Positions 7,401 through 14,119 are shown, counted from the stretch's first letter. The stretch is 14,978 bases of DNA from DATDOO01 sp035293245 (GCA_035293245.1 DATDOO010000300.1:1-14978); one strand, 5' to 3'. Program-made: numbers and translations. Notes: generated by a model not told the origin, from the sequence alone.

Positions 7401-8041
7401 ATCAGGCGCGCCATGTCCTCCGGGTGGACGCAGCTTTTCCAGTCGTGGTGGATTTTTTCGTCGCAATCCTGGGCCAGGCCGTACATTTCCTTGTAGCCTT
7501 TGGAATACACCACTTCGTGGGTTTGCAGGTTGTAATCCCATACCCCCGCGCCGGCACCCTCCAGGGCGAATTGCCAGCGCTCCTCGCTCTCGCGTAGCGC
7601 GGCCTCCGAACGCAGCCGCGCATCCACTTCGGCTTGCAGTTTGCCGTTGGCTTCCCGGAGCATAGCCGGGCTGGTCAGCGCCAGCGCTTGCGGAATGAGG
7701 GGCCACAGCAGGAGCGCCGTGCCGACCGAGGTAACGGCCGTGGCCAGTTTGACGAAGCCGGCGGCGAGATAATCCGGATGCCAGATCGTCCACACCCCCA
7801 TGAGATGGGTGGTGCCGCAGGCCAGGATGAATACCGCGAACAGGATGAAAATCCAGCGGAACTCCAGGTCCTTCCGTTTCGAGACGAAATAAGCCAGAGC
7901 GGCGGGAATCGTATAATAGGCCGCCGCGATCAACAGATCGGACCCAACGTGCAGCCACAGCAAGCCGGGGCGCCAGAGCAGGCAGGTGCCGTGCGGCATG
8001 AAACCGCCGGATAGCGGCGCGGAAAGGAGTTCGTCGAACAT
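4412..8041 (-). CDS. Membrane c-di-GMP protein: ETR1-like ethylene-binding domain, five PAS, GGDEF and EAL
   Basis: 1209 residues from the ATG at 8041. An in-frame start at 8140 would add 33 residues rich in Arg and Ser that do not resemble the domain. Residues ~27-118 are three membrane helices aligning without gaps to plant ETR1: D35, Y42, I45, P46, I72, C75 and H79 sit at the places of D25, Y32, I35, P36, I62, C65 and H69, the last two binding Cu(I) and thereby ethylene. Five PAS domains follow (about 150-275, 276-395, 396-522, 523-645, 646-770), several ending in DIT-(D/E)-RK type linkers. The GGDEF domain has an intact GGDEF (854-858) and an inhibitory RxxD site (845-848). The EAL domain has EAL at 982-984 and keeps NKSP, EITEG, DDFGTGYS, LKID, EGVET and QGY, so both c-di-GMP synthesis and breakdown look possible. 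A TACAAT on the - strand at 8162-8157 is a possible -10 box without a clear -35. Domain calls are strong; the ligand is inferred. Confidence 0.93.
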   Translation of the reverse strand: MFDELLSAPLSGGFMPHGTCLLWRPGLLWLHVGSDLLIAAAYYTIPAALAYFVSKRKDLEFRWIFILFAVFILACGTTHLMGVWTIWHPDYLAAGFVKLATAVTSVGTALLLWPLIPQALALTSPAMLREANGKLQAEVDARLRSEAALRESEERWQFALEGAGAGVWDYNLQTHEVVYSKGYKEMYGLAQDCDEKIHHDWKSCVHPEDMARLMAELRAYLDGKAPAFACEYRMKGEDGSYRWILDRAMLISRTEDGKPLRMIGTHSDITDRKALERKLVAEILDASPQGELLVNGEGAILFANEAAQRLFGYRRAELTGMSVDTLVPESARGGHGRQRADYMHAPSPRAMGMNRQLTAVGKDGSIIPVEIGLTPIELDGQRIIIATVIDISERKRSEAAMQAANELSRQIIESAREGIVGYDLEGRFSIWNPFMEEITGLGKADCLGKLPCDVFPFLRDTGIPEGIRRALAGETTRNSPFRWSVPETGRSGWASSIIAPLYGNDQRIIGVIETVSDITEARAKEERLRLIAETITEVFWMADATLEAVDYVSPAYEQVWRRPRGVLPGSPNALLEGVHPEDRDALMRTYRERMTGEAFDVEFRLVWPDGSIRWISNRCFPVQEESDRVLRYAGVATDITERKQADFEMQLAATVYKAIGEAIVVADADNRIVAINPAFTRLTGCSEMEAIGQSTSLLKSGRQDAAFYKNMWQTLEKTGHWQGEIWNRRKNGEIYLEWLSINTIYDAQGKVLQRVATFSDMTDQKRAEQIIWLQANFDPLTELPNRSMFYDRLDMEMKNSRRSGLPVALMFLDLDRFKGINDTLGHDMGDILLKEAARRLSGCVREIDTVARLGGDEFTVILGELGTPGIIDRVARDILDKLAEPFPLGNETGYVTSSIGITLYPQDAESIDELLKNADQAMYAAKHQGGSRYCYFTHSMQEAAQVRMRLSNDLRGALAGKQFRIHYQPIVELASGVIHKAEALLRWQHPAKGLIGPADFIPIAEETGLIIDIGDWVFREAARQAAAWSALRQSTFQISVNKSPVQFRTERETSVAWPEYLRSLGLPDQSIVVEITEGLLLDASPEVSRQLLAFRDAGIQVAIDDFGTGYSALSYLKKFDIDYLKIDQSFTRNLTPDSSELALCEAIVAMAHKLGLKVIAEGVETAEQCDLLKGIGCDYGQGYLFAKPLPAEALEALLRGLDAPAAVPE

Positions 8042-8291
8042 GGGCAATATTCCGGTGGATGAGCGTTGCGCACGTTGCTCACTGGTCCGTCGAAACGATG
8101 CCCATTGGCACGGTGAGGCTCTGCGCAAATTAAGGACCATCCCGTGTCAGGCAGGAATTGTACTGAAGTAAAGGCCGAACATGGGCGCAGCGACACCACC
8201 GCCCTTCCCCAAATTCGGCACCGTCCAGGCCACAGTCCCGCTGCGCAAGCCGCCGGATAGCCCCCGGCCGGCTACTTGGCGGGCCGTTCGA

Positions 8292-8678
8292 TCAAACCCG
8301 CAACACCGGTTCGCCGTAACTGGAGACCTGGGCGTCCACCGTCAGCAGCGTCAGTCCTTCCACCCGCGCCTGGGCGACGAGGATGCGGTCGAAGGGGTCT
8401 TTGTGCAGCAACGGCAAGTCGTTTGCCGCCACACTGTGCTCGCCGGATACCGGCAATTCGCGATAGCCGTTGGCCAATAGCATCCGCCACAGTCGGCGGG
8501 CGTCGACGCGAAAATCGCCGCGGCCCAGCGCCGATTTGATGGCAATTTCCCAAAGGCTGGCGGCGCTGAATATCAGTTCATTCGCCGGGTCCAGAATCAG
8601 GGAGCGTGCTTGCTCCGACATATTTTCCGGCTGGCCGGCGGCCCACAGCAGCAAATGGGTATCCAGCAACAGGTTCAC
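8292..8678 (-). CDS. vapC: PIN-domain toxin, VapC type
   Basis: 128 residues, starting with GTG at 8678. This overlaps the antitoxin stop in GTGA, the tight translational coupling usual in type II toxin-antitoxin pairs. The PIN acidic residues are present: D6 in LLLDTHLLLW, E44 in SLWEIAIK, D97 in DPFDRIL and D115 in TVDAQ. These coordinate Mg2+ in a ribonuclease site, and the DPFDRIL and WEIAIK wording places it in the COG3744-like subgroup of VapC proteins. RNA cleavage is family knowledge; the RNA target is unknown. The length is normal and there is no sign of decay. Confidence 0.9.
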   Translation of the reverse strand: MNLLLDTHLLLWAAGQPENMSEQARSLILDPANELIFSAASLWEIAIKSALGRGDFRVDARRLWRMLLANGYRELPVSGEHSVAANDLPLLHKDPFDRILVAQARVEGLTLLTVDAQVSSYGEPVLRV

Positions 8679-8923
8679 GTGCCGCGGCCTTCGAACAACG
8701 GGACAATGGCTTCCTCGCCCATGCGGTCGAAGTCGTCCGGCACGTTAATCTCCCCGGCCAAAAAGCCCAACCGTCGGGCCGTGCCGGCTTCTTCCGCGTT
8801 CAGAGGAACCACCTTGACCATGGGCTTGCCCGCCTTGGCGATGATGAAGGACTCGCCCTTGGCGGCTTGTTCCACCAAGCGGGAAAGGTGGGTTTTGGCG
8901 TCGTGGATGTTGACGGTATGCAT
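8675..8923 (-). CDS. Phd/YefM-type antitoxin of the VapC-like toxin
   Basis: 82 residues from the ATG at 8923 (MHTVNIHDAKTHLS, the usual start of this family). An in-frame ATG at 8935 would add four residues (MCHA), and neither start has a clear ribosome site. Residues 1-50 form the Phd-type DNA-binding fold (NIHDAKTHLSRLVEQ, then GESFIIAKAGKPMVKVVPL). The C-terminus (VPDDFDRMGEEAIVPLFEG) is the toxin-binding tail typical of antitoxins paired with COG3744-like PIN toxins. It should neutralise the toxin and repress its own promoter; the palindrome at 8937-8958 is the natural operator. It overlaps the toxin gene by 4 bases. Confidence 0.9.
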   Translation of the reverse strand: MHTVNIHDAKTHLSRLVEQAAKGESFIIAKAGKPMVKVVPLNAEEAGTARRLGFLAGEINVPDDFDRMGEEAIVPLFEGRGT

Positions 8924-8936
8924 GGCGTGACACATG

Positions 8937-8958
8937 TAAACTAACTTTGGTTAGTCTA
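8937..8958 (-). promoter_or_regulatory. Palindromic operator candidate of the toxin-antitoxin pair
   Basis: ACTAAC (8940-8945), a TTTG spacer and GTTAGT (8950-8955) form a perfect inverted repeat. After one mismatched pair it extends by TA on each side. It lies directly upstream of the antitoxin start in an AT-richer patch, where an autorepressing Phd-type antitoxin would bind. Promoter boxes are not clear. Confidence 0.55.
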
Positions 8959-9359
8959 TTCCCTGCCCCGCCAAACCGGCAAGGTGCGTCGTCGGAAAAG
9001 CCGGCCGAAGCCGAGATCGAAACATTGCCGGTAGAAACGCGGAAGGCATTTTCGGCAGCCGCACCGCAGCCTAGGCGGTCGCGGTCTTCCAATCCAACCC
9101 AAACCGCACCGGATACTTGCGCAACCGGTCGGCGTCGTTGCTGCTGGCGCGCCGGGCGATGCAGGGGGTCGAACAGGTCCATGTTCTCAAAGGCTTCCGG
9201 CGGCAACAGGCCGACCAAGGCGGTGCATTCCCTGCCCTCTTCCTTCCGCCACAGGCTTTGCGCCATGGCCGTTGCCGGCCGCAGGCTCCAGGAACGAAAC
9301 GCCCGACCCTTTCGCAGGCTTTCCGCCAAAGCCAATGCAATTTCGGCGATAATTCCCCC
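8959..9359. other. Intergenic stretch with no confident gene
   Basis: About 400 bases between the divergent toxin-antitoxin and yheS loci. On the - strand at about 9073-9300 two adjacent frames give protein-like text (LLPPEAFENMDLFDPLHRP in one, DRLRKYPVRFGLDWK ending at a TAG at 9073-9071 in the other). This could be a frameshifted gene remnant, but I cannot name a family. Near yheS, GATAAT at 9348-9353 resembles a -10 box. Confidence 0.4.
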
Positions 9360-11285
9360 ATGCTCCGCCTGCAACGCCTCACCCTTATCCGCGGCACCAA
9401 GCCGCTCCTCGAAGCCGCCGACCTGACGCTCAATCCGGGCGAAAAGGTCGGACTGATCGGTGCCAACGGCTCCGGCAAGTCCAGCCTGTTTTCCCTGCTC
9501 CGCGACGAAATTCATCCCGACGGCGGCGACGCGGACATCCCGCCGCACTGGCGCATCGCCCACGTCGCCCAGGAAACGCCCGCCCTGGACACCAGCGCGC
9601 TGGACTACGCCATCGACGGCGACACCCGGCTGCGGCAACTGGAGGCCCAACTGGCCGAAGCGGAAGCCGATCACGACGGGCACCGCATCGGCGAACTGCA
9701 CGCGGCTTTGCACGACGCCGACGCCTACACCGTGCGCGCCCGTGCGGAACAGTTGCTGGCTGGATTGGGCTTTGGTCATCGCCAGTTGCGGCTGCCGGTG
9801 GGGAACTTTTCCGGCGGCTGGCGCATGCGCCTGAACCTGGCCCAGGCGTTGATGTGCCCGTCGGATTTACTCCTGCTCGACGAACCCACCAACCACCTGG
9901 ACCTGGACGCCATCCTCTGGCTGGAAGACTGGCTGAAGCGCTACGAGGGCACGCTGATCGTCATTTCCCACGACCGCGATTTCCTCGACGGCGTGGTCGG
10001 GGTCATCGCCCATCTCGACGAGCGCAAGCTGAAGCGTTACAGCGGCAACTACTCCGCTTTCGAGCGGCAGCGCGCCGCCAACCTGGCCCTCACCCAGGCG
10101 GCTTTCGAGAAGCAAGCGCGCGAGCGCGCCCACCTGCAATCCTTCGTCGACCGCTTCCGGGCCAAAGCCACCAAGGCCAAGCAGGCGCAAAGCCGGATGA
10201 AGATGCTGGAGAAGATGGAGGAACTCGCCCCCATCCACGCCGCCGCGTCCTTTTCGTTCGAGTTCCGCGAACCGGAGCGGGCGCCCAACCCGCTGCTGAC
10301 GATGGAGGCTGTCCGCGCCGGCTATCGCGTCGACGACGTGGAAACGACCGTCGTCGGCGGGATCAACCTTATGCTCCAGGCCGGCCAGCGCATCGGCCTG
10401 CTGGGGGTGAACGGCGCGGGCAAGTCCACCCTCATCAAAACCCTGGTGGGCGAACTGCCGCCCCTCTCCGGCGAGGTGCACATGGGCAAGGGCCTGGCCA
10501 TAGGCTACTTCGCCCAGCACCAACTGGAAATGCTGCGCCCGGATGAGTCGCCGCTCCAGCACCTCGCCAAGCTGGCCCCCAACGCGCGGGAACAGGAACT
10601 GCGCAACTTCCTCGGCGGCTTCAACTTCGCCGGCGCGATGGCGATGTCCGCCATCGCCCCGTTCTCCGGCGGCGAGAAGGCGCGCCTGGCGCTCGCGCTC
10701 ATCGTTTGGCTAAAACCCAATTTGTTGCTGCTCGACGAACCCACCAACCACCTGGACCTGGAGACCCGCGAGGCGCTCACCGTAGCCCTGGCGCAGTTCG
10801 AAGGCACCCTGGTGCTGGTGTCGCACGACCGGCACCTGCTGCGCGCCTGTACCGACGAGTTCCTGATCGTCGCCGACGGTGGCATCCAGGCCTTCGACGG
10901 CGATCTCGACGACTACCGCAAGTGGCTATTCGAGACCAAACTCGGCACGGCCAGGGCCGCCAAGGCGGAAGCCGCAGCCGCTGCGCTCCCCGTCGACCGC
11001 AAGGAAGAACGCCGTCTGGAAGCCGAAGCGCGCCAGCGCCTCGCCGACGCCCGCAAACCCATCGAGAGCCGCATCGCCCGGCTCGAAAAACGCCTGGACG
11101 GCCTCAACACCCGCATGGCCGAGATCGACGCACGCCTCGCCGATGCCGGGATTTACGCCGACGCCCACAAGGACGAACTCAAGAGCCTGCTTTTCGAACA
11201 GGCCACCCTGGCCAAGGAACTGGAAGAAACGGAAGCCGACTGGCTGGAGCAGCAGGAAGCGCTGGAGCAACTGGGCGCGGGCTGA
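9360..11285 (+). CDS. yheS: ABC-F family ATPase YheS
   Basis: 641 residues from the ATG at 9360. The frame is open upstream, but this start aligns residue for residue with the E. coli YheS N-terminus (both reach an RG at positions 11-12), and the length matches (637 in E. coli). There are two ABC cassettes and no membrane segments. The first has Walker A GANGSGKS (34-41), signature FSGGWRMR and Walker B LLLLDEPTNHLDLD. The second has GVNGAGKS, FSGGEKAR and LLLLDEPTNHLDLE. The linker between them carries FRAKATKAKQAQSR, the P-site tRNA interaction region of ABC-F proteins, and the C-terminus is a charged coiled coil. ABC-F proteins bind the ribosomal E site and act on stalled or difficult translation; YheS's exact substrate is less settled. 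No Shine-Dalgarno sequence is visible before the ATG. Confidence 0.95.
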   Translation: MLRLQRLTLIRGTKPLLEAADLTLNPGEKVGLIGANGSGKSSLFSLLRDEIHPDGGDADIPPHWRIAHVAQETPALDTSALDYAIDGDTRLRQLEAQLAEAEADHDGHRIGELHAALHDADAYTVRARAEQLLAGLGFGHRQLRLPVGNFSGGWRMRLNLAQALMCPSDLLLLDEPTNHLDLDAILWLEDWLKRYEGTLIVISHDRDFLDGVVGVIAHLDERKLKRYSGNYSAFERQRAANLALTQAAFEKQARERAHLQSFVDRFRAKATKAKQAQSRMKMLEKMEELAPIHAAASFSFEFREPERAPNPLLTMEAVRAGYRVDDVETTVVGGINLMLQAGQRIGLLGVNGAGKSTLIKTLVGELPPLSGEVHMGKGLAIGYFAQHQLEMLRPDESPLQHLAKLAPNAREQELRNFLGGFNFAGAMAMSAIAPFSGGEKARLALALIVWLKPNLLLLDEPTNHLDLETREALTVALAQFEGTLVLVSHDRHLLRACTDEFLIVADGGIQAFDGDLDDYRKWLFETKLGTARAAKAEAAAAALPVDRKEERRLEAEARQRLADARKPIESRIARLEKRLDGLNTRMAEIDARLADAGIYADAHKDELKSLLFEQATLAKELEETEADWLEQQEALEQLGAG

Positions 11286-11604
11286 CCGGCGAACTCGCCT
11301 ATCCCACCCGTCGCGCGGGATACGCTGAGCGCGGGCTCCCCGGCTCCCGCACGGGAACGCGGCCATGGAGGCTCCAGCATCCTTTTCGACCGTTCCCCCA
11401 GGAGACCGAAATACCCCCGAAGCCGCTCCGTGTCCTGAAAAAACAACTCCCGCCCTTCCTAACCGCGACGGCCAACCACTGGCCGACACGCTTTTTCTAC
11501 TTTGCCTGCTATTTTTAGACTCATGGAGCCTCTGCAACGTCAAGAACGATGCCGTGCGACTACGGCAGCACATAATCTGTTCTTGTCCCACCCGGAATGA
11601 GCCG
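11286..11604. other. Intergenic stretch between yheS and the cytochrome gene
   Basis: About 320 bases without a convincing gene. The cytochrome frame stays open upstream, but the text there is not protein-like. A GC-rich imperfect hairpin around 11328-11350 (GCGGG and CCCGC arms) could help end the yheS transcript, but no T-run follows. An AT-richer patch at 11490-11520 may hold the cytochrome promoter; no box pair stands out. Confidence 0.4.
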
Positions 11605-12204
11605 ATGAACGCAAAAATTGTTTTTTCCTTTCTCGCGGCCTTATTTTTTGCCTTGTTGCCGGTTCGCCTAGTTCAGGCGGCAGGCGAATCTGCCGCTGGC
11701 CAAGAAAAATTTAAGGGCTGCGCTCGCTGCCACGGCGTAACGGCACCTTCCGGCGAGGCGGTTCCCAAGCTGGGCGGACAGCATGCCGAATACCTCGGCT
11801 TCGCGCTGGAGCAATATGTCAACGGGGAGAGAAAGCACGAGGGCATGAAAAACATCGCCGCGGCGCTTTCGGCACAGGACAAGCAGGATATCGCCGCCTA
11901 TCTCTCGCGATTCGAATTGACAAAGCCTTCCATCCCCGGCTCCGGCGAGCGCACGGCCCTGGAAAAGAAGCTGGAAAACTGCCGCCCCTGCCACGGCGAA
12001 CAGGGAAACAACTTCACGCCCCATATCCCCCGGCTGATCGGCCAGGATGAACGTTATTTGCTCAAGGCTTTGAGAGACTACCAGAATGGGGCGCGGAAAA
12101 ACTTCAGAATGGCCTATATGGTGAGGAATCTCACCGATGCGGAACTCGCCGAAATGGCGGCGTATTACGCCAACCAAAAAGCAGGATTGACGCCCTTGGA
12201 GTAG
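11605..12204 (+). CDS. Diheme cytochrome c, cytochrome c4-like
   Basis: 199 residues from the ATG at 11605, with a weak GGA 10-12 bases before it. Residues 1-25 are a Sec signal peptide (hydrophobic run, LVQAA). Two CxxCH haem sites, CARCH (39-43) and CRPCH (126-130), lie in two similar halves. Each half has the c4-style Met ligand seven residues before its L-S/T pair: M81 before LSAQDKQDIAAY and M169 before LTDAELAEMAAYY. Length, duplication and spacing match cytochrome c4, a periplasmic diheme protein that passes electrons from the bc1 complex or dehydrogenases to terminal oxidases. No oxidase or dehydrogenase gene is adjacent, so the partner is unknown. Other diheme c-type subfamilies are possible, but the two-half layout favours c4. 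Confidence 0.9.
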   Translation: MNAKIVFSFLAALFFALLPVRLVQAAGESAAGQEKFKGCARCHGVTAPSGEAVPKLGGQHAEYLGFALEQYVNGERKHEGMKNIAAALSAQDKQDIAAYLSRFELTKPSIPGSGERTALEKKLENCRPCHGEQGNNFTPHIPRLIGQDERYLLKALRDYQNGARKNFRMAYMVRNLTDAELAEMAAYYANQKAGLTPLE

Positions 12205-12210
12205 ATATAG

Positions 12211-12289
12211 GGCGCAACAACGGTCCTCGGCATCATTGCGCCATCCGTCGTCCCCTGCGGCGGATTGCGGCGAGGACGCCTAATCCGCC
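12211..12289 (+). terminator. Two consecutive stem-loops after the cytochrome gene
   Basis: GGCGCAA (12211-12217) pairs with TTGCGCC (12236-12242), and GGCGGATT (12259-12266) pairs with AATCCGCC (12282-12289), with an 18-base and a 15-base loop. The first begins 6 bases after the stop codon. Neither has a downstream T-run, so intrinsic termination is uncertain; transcript 3'-end protection is an alternative. Confidence 0.35.
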
Positions 12290-12362
12290 CTGCGCTGGAA
12301 TAGGCTTCTTGGGAATCGACCATTCTTTGCGCGCCACCCCACTATCATAAGGAGCGGACGCC

Positions 12363-12635
12363 ATGAACCTCGACCACGCCTTTTTCGACACCTGGACGCC
12401 GCGCGCATTGGCGTTGCTGCGTATCGTGACCGCGTTCCTGTTCCTGCAGCGCGGCACCGCCAAGCTGCTGCTCGTGCCGCACCTGGAGATGTTCGACGAT
12501 TTGTCCGTCTTCTCCCTGACCGGCTTCGCCGGCGTGCTGGAAATCGTCGTCTGCTTCATCTTCCTGTTGCTGGCATTCGCCGGCGCGGGCGCCTGGAGCA
12601 TCGACGCAGCGCGTGGGCGGACTGCAAATTCATAA
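12363..12635 (+). CDS. DoxX-family membrane protein with apparent internal deletion
   Basis: 90 residues; AAGGAG about 10 bases before the ATG is one of the best ribosome sites in the window. The first ~60 residues follow the DoxX pattern (ALALLRIVTAFLFLQRGTAKLL, PHLEMFDD, then LTGFAGVLEI). The text then jumps straight to the usual DoxX C-terminus (CFIFLLLAFAGAGAWSIDAARG). Full-length DoxX proteins have about 130-150 residues and four membrane helices. The part normally holding the rest of helix 2, helix 3 and the Phe/Pro-rich loop is missing here, and the reading frame is kept. This is most simply an in-frame deletion of roughly 50 codons. The product would have two helices and may not be functional. 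DoxX roles vary and are mostly poorly defined (quinone- or redox-linked). The hotdog gene starts 24 bases downstream and may be cotranscribed. Confidence 0.75.
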   Translation: MNLDHAFFDTWTPRALALLRIVTAFLFLQRGTAKLLLVPHLEMFDDLSVFSLTGFAGVLEIVVCFIFLLLAFAGAGAWSIDAARGRTANS

Positions 12636-12659
12636 TCACCATTTTGGTCCAAGGAAAAA

Positions 12660-13589
12660 ATGAAAGAACGCCCGTTCACTTTCGACCAGATCCATATTGA
12701 AGTCGCGCGCAATGCCTCTGACGATTTCAACTTGTTTCATGATAAGCATAAGTGGCTGCAAATTACGCACAACCCGTTCAAGGGTCCTATCGTTCTAGGC
12801 TACCAGCTCAATACCCTGATTGAATATCAGATGCGCCTATACAGAGAGGCGCATCATGAAAACAAGATTGTCGAGGAAAACAATCTGCGTTTCAGCAATT
12901 ACCAGATTACCTTTGTGAACGCGGTCCGCCCCCGGACGCCCATTTATCTGGATATTAAAAAGACGCTGATCAAAACCATTCCCACCCTAACCCTGGGCAA
13001 TCGCATTGTCATGAAGTCCGATGACAAAACCGTGTTGCTGGGATTTAAAAAGGAAACGCAAGCCCCACTATTTTTGGCCGATGCCGAATTTGACGGCCTG
13101 CCCGAACTTAACAAAATTCAGGACCGAACGACCATTCCCGGCACCGATTACTTTCTCAAGCGCAAATACATGAATAACGGTTCGGTTAAAAACTTCCTGT
13201 CCGGTTCGTTAGCCGAACAATCTGACTATTTCGATGAGTTGACCCATGTCGCGCGTTACCCGGAAATATTTCCTTGCAGTCTTGCTTCGGGAGCCTTGCT
13301 GGAAAAGGCGCAGTTGGAAAATCATGATTTCAAACTCAATCCCATGGTTTACACGTCCCATGAAATTTCAATAGACCGGCAGCATGTAAGTCAGCTTAAA
13401 AATAACGACAAGCTGCATATTCTTGTCAGGCAACTCCAGGAATCCAGCGAAAACACCTTGAACCAGACCAATATTCTGCTGAGGACTTACCATTGCTACG
13501 GCTTGTTACAGAATAATTCGGTGTTGTTCAGAATGACGGTGAACCTCGTCCCCTTGGAAGAAATACTCAAAAACCTCGGGCAGAAATAA
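12660..13589 (+). CDS. Putative double hotdog (MaoC-like) dehydratase
   Basis: 309 residues; AAGGAAAAA directly before the ATG is a good ribosome site. Near the N-terminus ASDDFNLFHDKHKW, followed by NPFKGPIVLGYQL, matches the hydratase-2/MaoC signature, with D22, N24 and H27 in the places of the catalytic D-x-N-x-x-H. This suggests reversible hydration of an enoyl-thioester or related substrate. The second half (about 170-305) has another strand-helix pattern with a SLASGALLEK helix, fitting a second, probably non-catalytic hotdog domain as in eukaryotic-type MaoC proteins. There is no signal peptide, so it is probably cytoplasmic. The gene is clearly richer in A/T, Asn and Lys codons than its neighbours, suggesting horizontal origin or a strongly different expression class. 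The assignment rests on one motif plus size; substrate and pathway are unknown, and no fatty-acid or polyketide genes adjoin it. Confidence 0.6.
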   Translation: MKERPFTFDQIHIEVARNASDDFNLFHDKHKWLQITHNPFKGPIVLGYQLNTLIEYQMRLYREAHHENKIVEENNLRFSNYQITFVNAVRPRTPIYLDIKKTLIKTIPTLTLGNRIVMKSDDKTVLLGFKKETQAPLFLADAEFDGLPELNKIQDRTTIPGTDYFLKRKYMNNGSVKNFLSGSLAEQSDYFDELTHVARYPEIFPCSLASGALLEKAQLENHDFKLNPMVYTSHEISIDRQHVSQLKNNDKLHILVRQLQESSENTLNQTNILLRTYHCYGLLQNNSVLFRMTVNLVPLEEILKNLGQK

Positions 13590-13715
13590 TGCAACGGTTT
13601 GCACTGGGCAGGCGTGGTGAAGTGTCGGAAAGCTGCAACTTCCAGGGCCTGGCCCTCAAGCAGGAGCTTAGGGGCCGGCACAGGCAGACGTAATCCGGGG
13701 CCGGCATCGATCCCT

Positions 13716-13721
13716 TATAAT
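13716..13721 (+). promoter_or_regulatory. Consensus -10 box upstream of yjdM
   Basis: A perfect TATAAT. The -35 position at 17-base spacing is ATCCGG, a poor match. It would give a leader of about 20 bases before the ATG at 13751. Confidence 0.5.
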
Positions 13722-13750
13722 GCGTGGACTACTTTGACTCGAGCGTACTC

Positions 13751-14092
13751 ATGTCCACGATCCCACCCTGCCCCCAATGCACCCTGGAAAACACCTACCC
13801 GGACGGCGACAACTACGTTTGCGCCGACTGCGGCCATGAATGGCCGATGCAGGAGACCGCGGATGCCGATGCCGCTGCGGATGCGGTGGTAAAAGACGCC
13901 CATGGCAATGTGCTGAGCGACGGCGACTCGGTGGTGCTGATCAAGGACCTGAAAGTGAAGGGCTCGTCCATCACGCTGAAAGTGGGCACCAAGGTCAAAA
14001 GCATCCGTTTGGTCGGCGGCGACCACGAGGTGGACTGCAAGATGGACGCCGGCAATTTCATGCTGAAGGCCTGCTACCTGAAGAAGGCTTGA
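13751..14092 (+). CDS. yjdM: YjdM/PhnA family zinc-ribbon protein
   Basis: 113 residues from the ATG at 13751; an in-frame GTG at 13724 lies too close to the TATAAT box. Residues 7-27 form a zinc ribbon (CPQC at 7-10, CADC at 24-27). The rest is the highly conserved PhnA/YjdM domain (VVKDAHGN, GDSVVLIKDLKVKGSS, LKVGTKVKSIRLV, DHEVDCK). Length and wording match E. coli YjdM (111 residues). The old name PhnA came from proximity to phosphonate genes; a direct role in phosphonate breakdown is not established for this family, and no phosphonate genes lie nearby here. It appears to be a single-gene unit. Confidence 0.95.
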   Translation: MSTIPPCPQCTLENTYPDGDNYVCADCGHEWPMQETADADAAADAVVKDAHGNVLSDGDSVVLIKDLKVKGSSITLKVGTKVKSIRLVGGDHEVDCKMDAGNFMLKACYLKKA

Positions 14093-14119
14093 GGGGGCCT
14101 TGCTGACGGTAAGCCCCTG

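Noticed and set aside
5075..7597. An 840-codon open frame on the + strand
   Set aside because: It lies wholly antisense to the PAS/GGDEF/EAL gene, whose protein is unmistakable. In high-GC DNA such long antisense frames are common, and its translation shows no family features.
8745..9779. A 344-codon open frame on the - strand
   Set aside because: It overlaps the antitoxin in another frame and runs antisense into yheS. Only the 9060-9359 part could be a remnant, and this is reported separately at low interest.
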